NCBI GenBank assembly: GCA_032718475.1
Contig: JAUCBJ010006760.1
Span: forward strand, 1 to 64,000
Length of the DNA: 64,000 nucleotides
Origin: Nemertoderma westbladi
Lineage: Eukaryota; Xenacoelomorpha; Nemertodermatida; Nemertodermatidae
Direction: 5' to 3'
A model generated the notes under the pieces. That model searched no databases. It was not told the DNA's origin and saw only the letters and a list, made by a program, of their open reading frames with translations. Made by a program: the position numbers and the translations under genes. Of this stretch, positions 22,873 through 46,247 are shown in pieces (position 1 is the stretch's first letter; each line of letters starts with the position of its first letter).

Positions 22873-23198
22873 CTATAACTTTGGTTGGGCACAGCTTTGC
22901 AAAGTCGGCAATAATGTCCAGGTGGGATCGAACTGGTGACCTCCGGGTTGGCAGTCTGACGCACTAATCATTCAGCCAGCGATTCGGGTAAAAGGTAGAC
23001 CTGGAAATACTACTTGATACCTTGTATGTCCACAATTTACCTCCTCATGGCCTCCCATCTGTCAATACCATCATCTGCTGCCACTGAGCTGAATGGTTAG
23101 AGCGTCAGGCTTCCAACCCGGAGGTCACCAGTTCGATCCCACCTGGACGTCATTTGTCATTGCCGACTTTGCAAAGCTGTGCCAAACAAAAGTTATAA
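22873..23198. mobile_element. Foldback element with tRNA-like arms
   Basis: The left arm (22874-22985) and right arm (23085-23198) are inverted copies of about 110 bp. The shared block reads GCACAGCTTTGCAAAGTCGG, then GTCCAGGTGGGATCGAACTG, then GTGACCTCCGGGTTGG. On the plus strand the right arm looks like a degenerate tRNA: an A-box-like TGAATGGTTAGAGCG, a loop around TTCC, and a B box AGTTCGATCCCACC. The element is either a MITE whose inverted repeats derive from a tRNA, or two tRNA-derived SINE copies inserted head to head. A decayed relative lies at 16.8-17.3 kb. Confidence 0.75.
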
Positions 23199-24884
23199 TA
23201 ATAATATGAAATAACTCATTCACCCATAACACCAATAATAAGTTATATAAATAAACATGTTGAATAGTGTTATTTTCACACAATGATGTACAGATTGTGT
23301 ACATAATTTTGTTACATTATGTCAATTTATCGGCTTGCCGACTATTTAATTTTCACTTCATTATCTGTAATATTTATGAATATATTGATGAAAATAATAT
23401 AAATTTATGCAATTAATTACAACTAATACAAGAAAGTGTCGTTGCGATGCAAAGTGGTGCAGTGACCGCTTGTCAGAGTGCTGATAAGTTGACATAATGA
23501 ATGTTACTCGATTATATTTTTCGTTTCAACACAGAATATAAACAAAAAGAAACTATTCGAAATCGCTACCATATGAATAGTTAGGTCTTTAAAACAAAAT
23601 GTGCGATGTAAGTTTTACATAAAATAAAACAAAATACGATTAAATGATTTCCAAAAAGAACTGTTTCGTTAAGGAGAGCTTTTGTTATACTTTCACCGAA
23701 GTTAAAAGACAACCAATAACACAGAGTAGTAATAACGTTGTGTTCTAGAATAGTTTCATTATTTCATTAACATTAAATAGTTATAATATTACATGGGAAA
23801 AATCGAATAAATTTTTCTTCACTGTTCTCGAGGCATTTTATTTACCGAGCGTCAACGAGGTTAATAAAGGGTCGAGAGAATATTGATAAATATAATGTTC
23901 TACGTTTTTTTCCTAATGTAATAAATAATTATATTCTTAAATTGGTACTTTTTTGTTTATAAAAGATAGAGCGATATATTGTGTTACAAAATAAATTGAA
24001 CCGTAGTATTTAACTATTTTGGTTCCATAGTTACGGCGATTCCAATTATTGTACTCTTCAACTCCCGATACTCCCTTACTCAATGTTAAATAATTTTGTG
24101 TTCTCGAATATTTATTACGTAACTAGAGAGCCGCTTAACAACATAAACCAATATTGGGTATTGAGTTCCGTTTTGGAGTTCGCCTTGCAGACACTAAAGT
24201 TGCAATAACTTTTGTGTGAATGAATTTTGCTCAAATTACTTTCAAACCTTTTCTACGCCGATGCTCTTTCAACATAAGTAAGAAAGCTTAAGAAATTGAA
24301 GCAAAAATAATTTATTTTACTTTTTTTCGCCGTGAAAAAAGTGCCTTCAGCTTCAATGCAATCCTATGGGTTACTTTTTTCCCTAGGGAAAAAAAGTACT
24401 CCGTTTTCTCCCGATTTTGAGGTATATTCGAGCGAAAAAGTAACAATTTAGGAATAAACGTTTTTACTCAATGTACTTTGAACTTATTTGTGACAGTTTT
24501 TTCCGATGATAAAACCATTGGAGAAAATGTAATAAAAACGTCACCAAATTGGCCAAGTAAAAATTGTCCGAGAGCTAGTTTGAAAATAATTAACTAATAA
24601 ATAATTCTAAAGAATTAAATCAGTATTACAATCTCGACAGAGACGGACATTGTCCGTTTGCGTGAGATGACACCAAAATTCAACCATGAAACGGTTTATA
24701 CAACAAAGGGTGAACATTTTTTGTGACTTGAGAAAATCAGAATTCATTCATAATTGTTGTTAACCATGACATACTGTTTGCCAGTGAATTCTTCCAACTT
24801 TAATAGGGTTGGTGCGCGAAAAAATTGTGGCTTATATCAATTGAAAGGGGAGAATCTTGAGCGTCTTTAACACTAAAATTAAAT
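23199..24884. other. AT-rich non-coding DNA
   Basis: About 1.7 kb without a supported ORF or RNA gene. A purine/pyrimidine-rich stretch near 24300-24440 alternates ACTTTTTTC and GAAAAAAGT and could form a small hairpin. Confidence 0.4.
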
Positions 24885-25280
24885 AAATTCATGATGAGGA
24901 ACATTGATAAAATACTGTTTGCAACTTTGTAAACTTGATACATTGCCTGACCCCGTAAGCTATGCAACTCAACCACTCAGCCATATCCATCTTTTGCATT
25001 GCAGTATTGGAGTAGGCCTATTGCTGTATTGTTGCTTAAGTTCATTACAACATTAAGTTGAGTAAATCCACTGCTGTACCCCACTCTTAGACGAACTCAG
25101 TACTATGGCCTTACCGCTTACGGGATATACAAAAGCCGACTCAATAGGCCTACTCTAATACTGCAATGCAATATGGATGGGGTTGAGTGGTTGAGTTGCA
25201 TAGCATACGGGGCCAGGCAATCTGTTCAGTTTATAAAAAATTGCAAACAGTATTTTATAAATGTTCATGATCGTGAATTT
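24885..25280. mobile_element. Foldback element with about 140-bp inverted arms
   Basis: The left arm (24885 to about 25025) and the right arm (about 25137-25280) are imperfect inverted copies. Matching landmarks are AATACTGTTTGCAA, CTATGCAACTCAACCACTCA, GCATTGCAGTATT and AGTAGGCCTATTG. About 110 bp of loop separates them. No coding capacity. It looks like a MITE unrelated to the tRNA-like one; I could not fix a target duplication. Confidence 0.75.
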
Positions 25281-26382
25281 AAGTGATTGTAATGCTAAAT
25301 GACGCGCAAGACTCTCCGCTTTCAATTGATAATTATAAGCCACGTGTGAAATTATTGATATTGAATGTGTATTTAAATGAATCACCCTCCATAGAAACCA
25401 ATATAAGAATTTATCTGAGCACTGCGTAGTGACGTCAAATACTGTAGCAGCCAATCACAGCCGATTCTCAAAATTGGCTTCCCAGGTTTACTTAAACCCG
25501 CCATTTCGACCGTTTCTTGTTTGTGTTTCTTGTTCCTTACAAAAAACACACCCCGCCACTCGATTCAGCACCTTGTTTTCCCTCATTCGATTGTTTTAGC
25601 CCAACAATTTTTTCGCGCATCAACCCTATTAGTATAGAAGTCCTAACAGAATGAAATATCACCAAAAGCAGTCGACTAACACCTCCAGAAAGAAAATTGC
25701 AGTAATCGAATTCACTCAGATATGTAAATCGCGTTACAAATAAAAAGTAAGAGGTTAAAAAAAAGCTACACAAAAGCGACTCACCAAAATAAGCCAACAT
25801 GTTATTTAAGTTACATTTAGAAGATTAAACAATTAAATTAACTAAATTGGCTATATTTTATTTCTTTCCGTATGTAACTGTTCTGAAACAATCCCATCAC
25901 CTACATAATGCCGACATGAGGCTAATTAGTTTATAACAGAACACATGTCGCTTGTAATACCATGGTTGTACAGTTATGATTGGTGATAACGAGCTGTGAC
26001 GTAACGAGCGGTAACGTAGCAACGTCTCAATGTTTGCTAATAAACATGACATCCAACCCAAACTTATAAAACTCAGTTAAACTAATCGTAAAGGAATATA
26101 ATAATTGTTCGCGGCATATTTAACGGTCGGGTTAAACAAATGCGATGTAAAGCGGAGTGGTTAACGACAAAGAAAGGCCGAACCGCAAACAGGATGCGTT
26201 AATCTTGCGACAGGGGGTGTGTGTGGGGTGGGGGGCGGGTATTACATTAACCACCCGCCCATCTACGGGGTCGAAAAAGGGATCCCCGAACGCAGCCATC
26301 ATACTCAACGCCAAAAACGGAACAAGGGGGAATAAACCGCAGCTCAGTGATAAATAAATCACCAGCGGGATATTTAATGAGC
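25281..26382. other. Intergenic DNA downstream of SMG1
   Basis: Short ORFs on both strands have no domain or composition that supports coding. Transcription from SMG1 should end near its right edge. Confidence 0.4.
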
Positions 26383-26388
26383 TTTATT
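26383..26388 (-). terminator. Candidate SMG1 polyadenylation signal
   Basis: A canonical AATAAA on the minus strand, about 38 bases past the SMG1 stop codon (26427-26429). This is a plausible but unusually short 3' UTR; alternative signals may lie further downstream. Confidence 0.5.
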
Positions 26389-26426
26389 TAATTTCCCGTG
26401 TTTGCGGGAATTCCAGAAGCGTTGTC

Positions 26427-37995
<11,569 letters not shown>

Positions 37996-40425
37996 GACAT
38001 TATCACCTCATATTTTAATAAACAAAGCCAACATACATGGCAACATGGATTATATTATACTTGGCCTACAGGAATCACATATTTTAACATATAATACCAG
38101 TATTCTGTGGTGAGGTAGCCTAACAAAATGATGATGAGCTAACAAAAAAACTAATACCCAGAATACCGGTATAAACTACATTAGCATTAGTGTGGAACAG
38201 TTTACCATCGAAAGTAGTCCTCGCTAATTCCCTAAATGTATTTAAATCGAATCTAGAAACCGTAAATTTAATTATGCATTGCAGCGGTTCTTGGAAAAAC
38301 ACATTTAATGATGTCTATACCCCGCCTTCCATTGTCACCAAGTAAATAAATTAAATTATTTTTCCTAATTCAAATTAGCACTCTTTATTACTTTATAGAA
38401 CTCATAGTTGAAATAAATAAATAATTAAGTACATATATTTTAAATAGGCCTATTGCGGTTTTATTTCGTTTGATTGTCATACAGTATGTATTAGATAGAA
38501 TTAACCATATAAGAGTGCATTCAATTTTACCATTACGTCATTTAATAATCATGTTCAGTCTGTCAATTTTAAATTTAATTTTATTTAAGTATTATTTACA
38601 CAGCACATCTCTGTGGTGCTTTTTATCTAGCATGGCTGAGTGCAAATTTTAATGTGTATAACTAACTATATTACCGGTACCTTTAACGAATATGTCATTA
38701 AACAAAACAATTTCAAGCAATTTCAATTTCAAAACAATTTCAATTTCAGCAGCGACTGACTGATGATACATCACAGACAATCAGAAATGGGGTACTAGGC
38801 CTGTAGGCTATAGCGCTATAGGTCTGTAGGTACCATTGACCATAGGCTAGGGGCTAGGCCTATCGCAGTTAGTCCGAGGAGGCGAAGTATCATATGTTAG
38901 AACTTCATGTTGTTAATTCTAGGTTACAGATGTGGGAATTACTTTAAGATACCCGTCTACCCGCGCCGCAGTGTGTTGAAAAATATCGAGAGTAAAAATA
39001 TCGCAAAATGGAAACTAACGAACATATCGCGACCGCGAGTTAAATAAATTTTCATGGTAGCTAAGCTAGTGTTTTGAAGGTCTGAAATAATTACTAATAC
39101 TGAATACAATACAGCCCCAAACAGGCTGACAGACAGACAGATACCGGTAACGTATATATGATTAGGTTAATTACCGTATTGCAATGTCAGAATGTGGGTC
39201 TTTAGTGCCAAATGCTGCCTCGCAGTTGGTGTACACCCATTTTTCTGTTTTTTATATATTTTATTTTATTTTTGTTTGTAATATGTAATTTTTCTTTTAT
39301 GTATCAGTGAAACAGTGATGTCATATTTTAATTATTTCAGCCTTGGCCTGATCCTGACAGTCTGATGGCAGTACAGCTGCAGCAGGATGGATACCGCTGT
39401 ACCGGTAACCTTGACTGCTTGATAAATCAACATAGGCCTACCGGTACAGCTGTACAGACATATTTTATTATTAATATTAAACACGGTGAAATATTAAAAA
39501 AAATCTTAACACCGGAGAAAAACAACAAGGTACACTTACGGTAAAACCGCAGGTACACCAATAGTTGAATTCAGATCACTGGATCAGAAAAACAGGAATG
39601 AATAAAATTAGTGACCAATGCATCTTAAGAAAATAAAAACGGACAGTACATACTAAAGAGATAAATTAAGCGGAAATTTAAACGGAAATGAAGTAAAATT
39701 TATGTAAAACATAATATGAAAGACACACTAATAAAGTATGCCTGAATTGTGGGGCAAGCCACGAAAGTAAGTGAACTTAGCATACAGCAGTACAGCGTAC
39801 AGGCTGAAGGTACCACTAAGCACTAACTCAATTGATGTGTCTTGTCAGTTTGTTACAATGTTAGTTGTTCTGTCGTTCTGTTATGTTCAATTGTAAATGT
39901 TAATAACTCAGCCAAATACTGAAATACCGATGAAATCTATCCAAACTTGGTACACAAGCTGACATGTAGTCATGGCAAAAGTTTAGAAATTTCCCATGTT
40001 GAATTTGCTTGGGGTCTTCTTGCATCGTGCACCACCTGTGTAGTGTAACTGTCATGCAATTATAATATCAATTAATCTATCCAAAATTATTAGCTGGTCG
40101 CTAGGAGACTGCAGGATATATAGCGTACTGATGTTGCTGTACGTGGTAGGCCTAGCTACAGTACATACCGGTAATAATTAATAACCAAATTAATAAAATT
40201 AAAATTAACCAAATTAATAAAAATTAATAACAAAATAATCAATAGGTGGAGCCACATTCTCCTCCACAAGTCAATATTCTCCGATTGTCAAAAGATTTAC
40301 CGCCGGACCCCCGCCTAATTTCGCCTTGTTGTTATACTGTACCAATAATTTGGGGACCCAAACTGTACAGTAAATTAAACTTGCTTGGTGCGACCGGAAT
40401 AGAATATAGGCTACACTATACTGTA
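37996..40425. other. SMG1 upstream region and intergenic DNA
   Basis: AT-rich, with no supported gene. ACCGGTA palindrome-like motifs are frequent (near 38675, 39145, 39405, 39440, 40165). The SMG1 promoter should be within the first few hundred bases; I see no clear core element. A CAATTTCAA microrepeat is at 38705-38750. Confidence 0.45.
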
Positions 40426-40427
40426 TA

Positions 40428-41670
40428 GGTAACAGTTCCGTATAGCACTACATTTTTATAACATACATCATTGTTACCAAGGCAATATTGTAGAGTTATA
40501 GAAAAAAATATTTATATTATACACTATTCTAGAACATAAATAAAATAAAAAATATAACGTTCTAGAACATATATAGCTAGCTATGTTTCCAATTTAAAAT
40601 TGCTAGCGAAATGCACAAGTCAATTTTTTAGGCAATTATAGACAGGTACGGAGAAAAATAAGATAAATATACGACACCAGAGCTTTGTGTGAGGAATTCA
40701 TTAACTATGAAGAGAAATTCTCCGAAAAACTGACAGAATACATGTGGAGGTAACAGATAAGAAAAGGAAAATTAAACGGATTCCATGAGGTATTAAAGGC
40801 CAACAAAAGTCAATACCCAATGGGTAAATAAAATAATTAGTTACATCGATATACAAAAAAACTAGCTATGTTCCAGAACATTATATTTTTTTATGGCCAG
40901 AGTTCCGTATAGAACTGAATTTTTAAAACGTATGTCATTGCTACTATGGCGACATTGAAGAGTTCTAGAACAATAGAAAAGTATTATATACCATTCTAGA
41001 ACATAAATAAAATAAAAAATATAGTGTTCTAGAACATAGCTAGTTTTTTTTAATTTTGAAATAGCTAGTAAAATTAAAAAAATATCCAATTTGGTAGATT
41101 AATTTTCTAATAAATAAATAATATAAATACAATTTTTTTTTGTATTACTAGCTATTTTAAATTTGAAAAATAACTAGCTATATGTTCTAGAACATTATAT
41201 TATTTGTATTATTTATGCTCTAGAGTAGTGTATAATACATATATATAAATAAAATAAAAAATAATAATGTTCTAAAACATATAGCTAGTTTTTTTTTATT
41301 TTAAAATAGCTAGTAAATTTGACAAATAATACAATTTGGTACCGGTAGATAAATCTTTTAATAATAATATAAATAAATAAATTCTAGCTATATGTTCTAG
41401 AATAATATTTTTTTTATTTTATTTTTGCTCTAGAATAGTGTATATTATATATTTTTTGTTCTAGAACTCTTCACTGTTGCCATGGTAACGATGATTTATG
41501 TTATAAAAATGCAGTTCTATACGGAACTGTTACCTTTTTTTATTGTATTTTTGTTCTAGAATAGTGTATAATACTTTTATATTGTTCTAGAACTCTTCAA
41601 CGTTGCCATATTAACAATGATATATGTTTTAAAAATGTAGTGCCATACGGAACCGGGAACTCTAGCCCCC
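40428..41670. mobile_element. Nested foldback/MITE cluster with TTCTAGAA motifs
   Basis: GGTAACAGTTCCG at 40428-40440 is matched exactly by its complement at 41522-41534, giving an outer inverted pair. A second forward arm starts near 40899 (AGAGTTCCGTATAGAAC) and a second reverse arm ends near 41661. Each arm carries the same order: TTCCGTATAG, an ATTTTTA-AACATA block, CATTG-TACC/TATGGC, GAAGAGTTCTAGAACAA and ACTATTCTAGAACA. Many TTCTAGAA palindromes and CTAGCTATATGTTCTAGAAC blocks fill the middle. It appears to be one element inserted into, or recombined with, another of the same family. Non-coding. Confidence 0.8.
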
Positions 41671-41726
41671 TATTTTCCAAATATTAACATGAATGTGAAC
41701 ATATAGACATAGACGCAAATAAGAAC

Positions 41727-42038
41727 ATGACAACTTCCCAGTCTCAGTTCAGTATCAATCGTGATGACTCCTTTATAACTTCGACGTCAAAGAATGATTT
41801 AGAAGTAGGAAGCACCAATACGAACTCATCTCAACAACCAAACTGTTTGTGGCAAGCGCTGACAAATCCTGCAATTCAGAAGAAAGTTGCATTCGGTGGA
41901 ATACTTATTTTTCTTCTCGTAGTAATATTAATAGCGTTGTTCCATCCAGGAGATGCAGACATCAACCACCCTGAATCTATCGTAACAACGACTAACGTAT
42001 CCATCGTCGCAACCGCCACAGAACCAACCGTAACATAA
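41727..42038 (+). CDS. Small hypothetical single-pass membrane protein or first exon
   Basis: A 103-codon ORF that I do not recognise. It starts AACATGACA. The first 50 or so residues are polar and Ser/Thr/Asn rich. Next comes CLWQALTNPAIQKK, then a strong hydrophobic helix of about 19 residues (VAFGGILIFLLVVILIALF), then a short Thr/Val-rich tail after HPGDADINHPES. There is no cleavable signal peptide. The basic KK just before the helix suggests an N-in, type II orientation. It may be a whole tail-anchored-like protein or the first exon of a longer type II protein that is now interrupted. It sits between a MITE cluster and the BEL element, so it could also be chance coding potential. Confidence 0.35.
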   Translation: MTTSQSQFSINRDDSFITSTSKNDLEVGSTNTNSSQQPNCLWQALTNPAIQKKVAFGGILIFLLVVILIALFHPGDADINHPESIVTTTNVSIVATATEPTVT

Positions 42039-42709
42039 ACCACCCCATTGATACCATCACATCCAGAAGCCACACGAGGAAGCCGTTAAACTAGAATTCG
42101 GCAAAAATATGTAGTTACGATGGATACATAGTGTTATGCGAATATACAGTAATATGTACTGTAGTACAATTTCGATGAAGAACCGTTAAAACGAGCCTTT
42201 AACGAACCTTTCTTAGAATTCAATATAAATTGGGTAGAGTAGGCCTACTACAGTACAGCAGTATGGATTACTACTACTACTACTAAGTCGAGCGAACTCG
42301 GATAGTGGAAATGAGATCCTTTTAGGCTTCCCGATTCTCCATAGTTGTCGCAATTTCGTTTCTCCCAAGTTCAGTATCCCTTTCAAGTTGATCTATATCT
42401 ATTTCATCCGAATTACAGCCGTCTCGGATTAATAATGGAGTAACTGTATAGTACTGTATAGTATTATATGTGAGAACCTCCTTATTCAGAATTTTATTAT
42501 ATTTTATCTCCATTAACATATTTATATTTTAATGTATGTATTTTAATGTATTTTAATTGTATGTTACTGTACGTCCTTTTACTGTGTATTTTCCCTACAC
42601 ATTTCGGGTAATAATTTCGTTAATATTTTGATTGTTGCTGGGAATTGATAATTAAATTCGTACAGTAAGTACGAATTTAAATCGTTCATAATTAATCTAT
42701 TGTAATTTT
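42039..42709. other. Flank of the BEL element insertion site
   Basis: AT-rich, with TACTGTA repeats near 42450. No supported gene. It ends in the TATTT target site of the BEL element. Confidence 0.4.
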
Positions 42710-42714
42710 TATTT
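42710..42714 (+). other. Left copy of target-site duplication TATTT
   Basis: It abuts the 5' LTR. The identical pentamer abuts the 3' LTR at 58759-58763. Five bases is usual for BEL/Pao integrases. Confidence 0.85.
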
Positions 42715-43940
42715 TGTAAAAGCTTTTGCGGATATAATCAGTCCCCTTGCCCGCAAAGTACCGTTGTAGGTGTTTTAACGGACATAAAAGTCATTCTTCT
42801 ACATGTGTACTTTGGCGGACATGGCAAGGCACAAAACCCGCAATGCATGTCAAATCCTCTAGCACAGTGTAGCCTTGATGATTCAGATTACGACATCTAA
42901 CAGCTGGTTGCTGGCATGGAAACGGCCGTTGGACACATGGTTCTTTGTTCAGCTTAACAGCCAATCAGGGCGATTTTTACTGTCGACGTGGAGATATTCT
43001 ACAGATCGTGCTAGGAGTGTTCTGACTTACTGTTTTTTTTAGTGTTATTGTTGTGTTGTTTCTATCTAGGCCAAGAACACCGGCTCTAGAGTCAATTCGT
43101 TTCAGACTTTAGAAGAAACATTAGTAGGCTTAGATTATAGAACGTATAACTGTTATCAACCCATCAACACAACTCGGCTCAGTCTTATCAGCGCAGTAGC
43201 GCAGCGGTACAATCTTATATTGTTATAATCTTAACCTACCGTCTTAATGCTTTTTACTGTTGTTATTATTTGTATCAGTTGGTCGAATATTATTACTTGG
43301 AGAACATCGATAAACAACCCAAATTTCCCAATTTTCTTGATACACTACAGGTTAGAGAGACAGGTTACATATAGCGATTGCGACTTATATTATCGTGGTT
43401 TGTAGTGAATTTAATGCTATTTGATAAGCACTACATGAGTCAATTGCTGTTCTCTTTATGTATGATAAAATTCATTGACGGTCGGCAGATTAGTGTGCAG
43501 TATAGTGCGGTACCGGTAGTGTGCATGATTGTGGCTGATAACTAAGCATTTCCTAAAGAATGCGCCTCATACGTGAATCATAAGCCTTACCGTCTTACCG
43601 TTGTGTTTGTTATAAGTCATATCTCTGTTTACCTAGATAGAGCGCCACGTCCTAAAGGAACTGTTAATATTTCCAGAAAGTGAATAATATTCGTCAGAAA
43701 TTAATTATTAACGATCAATCGAATAATACAGTAAGCTTACACTGCAATATAAATCTAAGCCCTCCGAATCCAGTCTCCCGGGTATATCCAGCGGGTGAAT
43801 GGACACGCACTAGGCTGGCTTCGGCTAATGTTGTGTTTATTGGTATTAAATACTTGTCATATGCTAAAGTCTATTTATAAACCAAAAGACATATAAATTT
43901 TGGCAGGTTAAACTGCTAAAGGTCTTCAAAAGCGCGTACA
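42715..43940 (+). repeat. 5' LTR of the BEL/Pao element
   Basis: 1226 bp, TGT...ACA ends. It contains a short GTG-initiated reading frame (43680-43880) that also exists in the 3' LTR; with no recognisable domain I treat it as incidental. Confidence 0.95.
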
Positions 43941-44005
43941 ATAACAGTTATTGTCTTTATTGCAGTAAGCAATAAAGTTGAAAGTACCGGTCAACCGGTA
44001 AACCT

Positions 44006-44168
44006 GAACCGGTACTGCTGTAGGTCCGTAGGCCCAACTGCCAGAATCGGTACTGCTGTAGGTCCGTAGGCCTAACTGCTTGAACCGGTACTGCTGTAGG
44101 TCCGTAGGCCTAACTGCCTGAACCGGTACTGCTGTAGGTCCGTAGGCCTAACTGTCCTAACCGGTACT
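44006..44168 (+). repeat. 38-bp tandem repeat, about four copies
   Basis: The unit begins GAACCGGTACTGCTGTAGGT and continues CCGTAGGCCTAACTGCCT. It lies in the retroelement leader about 65 bp after the 5' LTR. Confidence 0.9.
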
Positions 44169-44352
44169 TCCAGTATAAGTACATTAGTATTATTCGATTT
44201 TGATAATTATATACCGGTAGGTCTCGATATTAAATCGGGGACGCCTGGTTTTTATTGGGATTTTACTTAGGTCTATTTCTGTCAGTTTTATTTACTAGTA
44301 GGATAATATTGAGCAGAAGGCGTGTAACCCTGCTCAGATTGTTCAGATAATT

Positions 44353-44876
44353 GTAGGCTGGACTGTTGTCTGACTGTTGTTGGGTCTGGAGAGATTGCGG
44401 CGTGTGTAGAGTCTGTCCGATAAATAAGGGAGTAATAAGTTAGTAAGTTGGGGCATCCAGAGTTGTAAGGTCAACCCCCTCTTAAAGAATAAGTCGTACT
44501 ACCGTGTTAGAACGCATACTAACTAACCATTTCGGAATCTGCATATACTGTAGTTTATTTAGGCTTGATAGTAGTCTGCCAGTGTTTTAGCCTGTGTGTT
44601 GTTTGTGTGGTCTGTTCAGGTACCGTAATAGTTAGTACTCAGATATTTTGTAGGCTGGATTGTTGTCTAGCTATTATTAGGTCAGAAGAGACTGCTGCGT
44701 GTGTAGAGTTTGTCTGATAAAGTGCCAGTTAGTAAGTTGGGGCATCCAGAGCTGTAAGGTCAACCCCCTCTTAAAGAATAAGTCGTACTACCGTGTTAGA
44801 ACGCATACTAACTAACCATTTCGGAATCTGCACATACTGTAGTTTATTTAGGCTTGATGGTAGTCTGCCAGCGTTT
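44353..44876 (+). repeat. About 230-bp direct duplication in the leader
   Basis: 44353-44587 and 44650-44876. The first 100 bases are diverged and contain an 8-bp length difference. The last 130, from AAGTTGGGGCATCCAGAG onward, are almost identical, suggesting selection on that half or gene conversion. Confidence 0.9.
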
Positions 44877-45894
44877 GGTTTGTATTTGTTTGAGTATTCT
44901 GTACGGGTAGCGTAATATTTATTATTCAGAGTTTATGCGATTATTCGCAACATTCATGTCCCCAAGTTTATTCCTACAGTAATTGTGCTTGTTACACATA
45001 CAGTTATAGTTAAATTAACCCCGGTACTACACGGGCTGCTTGGCGTAGGTAAAGACTGGTGACTTTGTGCTCCGGTCACTCCAGCAGATGCCGTGGTTCT
45101 TTTAACTGTTCAAGTATATTTAACTGCTAGTTATCTGTTTTAATAAGTACTTGTACCTAATTTAGGGTTTGGTGTACAGTGCTTTCCGAAAGTAATTAGT
45201 GTGTAGGCAGTGTATTGTGTTGTAAAGTGGTTAATAGGCACGTTGGATCTGGTAGTCCGCGGTAATTAACTTCCAGGTAGGAACACTCCGTGATACATAA
45301 CGTAGTACCTATAGCGATACGGCTATAGGTCGTCAGACGGTGGTATTTTTCCTATCTGGACAGCGCAATATATTTACTACTACTTATTATTCTCAAATAC
45401 CTCAAACAAGACAAATATTCTCAAGTATCCTGTCTGTTGTAATAACCAGAAGTTCTAACCCTTTGTTAGACTGGTTTGTAGACTCCCTGTAAATTTACCC
45501 TAAAATTTCGTACGTAATATATTTTTGTTGTGTTTAGTTAGAGAATTAATCTCACCCGTATCGTAAGTAATTCGTAGATAAGTAACTTAGGAAGTAGAAT
45601 TATCTGTTTTAGTGTCCAATAAATAGCACTTCACTGAGAGCGCACAGCTTCTGTGTAGTGACTCCCCCCAGAAATAGTAACATCTATTTCAATATTGTAA
45701 CAAAACCCCTCATACGGGTATATACATATATATCTATTATAAATCAACTCAAAGGTTTATAAGCGAGTAGGCCTGCCACACAACAATTAGGTCTCAATAT
45801 CAGTTGGACTACTGCTTAAATAACGGTAATAAAGTAAGTTAAAGTAACTAAGTAACCTTTAAATTTCAGAAATTCAATTATTTAAATAATTGAT

Positions 45895-46142
45895 ATACTG
45901 GTATTTACGATAGGCCTATTATCTTTGTTTCTATAAATTTAGGCTGAAATTATACCGGTATTCTGTAATTAATTCTAGTCCATAATTATACTTATATATA
46001 CTATAAGTGTAAGCTGCATACCGGTATTCACGATAGGCCTATTATATATTTATATATATTTGTGCTAAAATTATATACTGGTATTCTGCGACAAACCTAG
46101 TCTACAATACTTATATATACTATAAGTGTATACCGGTATTCT
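45895..46142 (+). repeat. 123-bp tandem repeat just before Gag
   Basis: Two full copies and the start of a third. Each starts GGTATT(T/C)ACGATAGGCCTA and contains ACTTATATATACTATAAGTG. Confidence 0.85.
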
Positions 46143-46247
46143 AATATACTGTAATAAATTAATGGTACTAGGCCAACGGTCATACTGAATTACTAGACTT
46201 GCTTTAACTGTAACTATAGCAGTAAGCATTCAACTGTATAGCTAAGT

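Larger units (their letters stand above)
43941..46247 (+). promoter_or_regulatory. Repeat-rich 2.3-kb leader of the BEL/Pao element
   Basis: Untranslated leader between the 5' LTR and Gag. It holds a 38-bp tandem repeat (44006-44168), a 230-bp direct duplication (44353-44587 and 44650-44876) and a 123-bp tandem repeat (45895-46142). No long ORF. Packaging and primer-binding signals should lie here, but I cannot point to them. Confidence 0.7.

Noticed and set aside
23085-23160. Functional tRNA gene
   Set aside because: The anticodon stem has a mismatch, the acceptor stem does not pair, and the sequence is one arm of an inverted repeat that also occurs in decayed form elsewhere.
26132-26362. 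76-codon ORF and its opposite-strand partner downstream of SMG1
   Set aside because: Overlapping ORFs on both strands in G/C-rich low-complexity sequence, without any motif.
43680-43880. Short ORF in each LTR (also 58498-58698)
   Set aside because: It starts with GTG, has no domain, and is duplicated only because it lies in the LTR.
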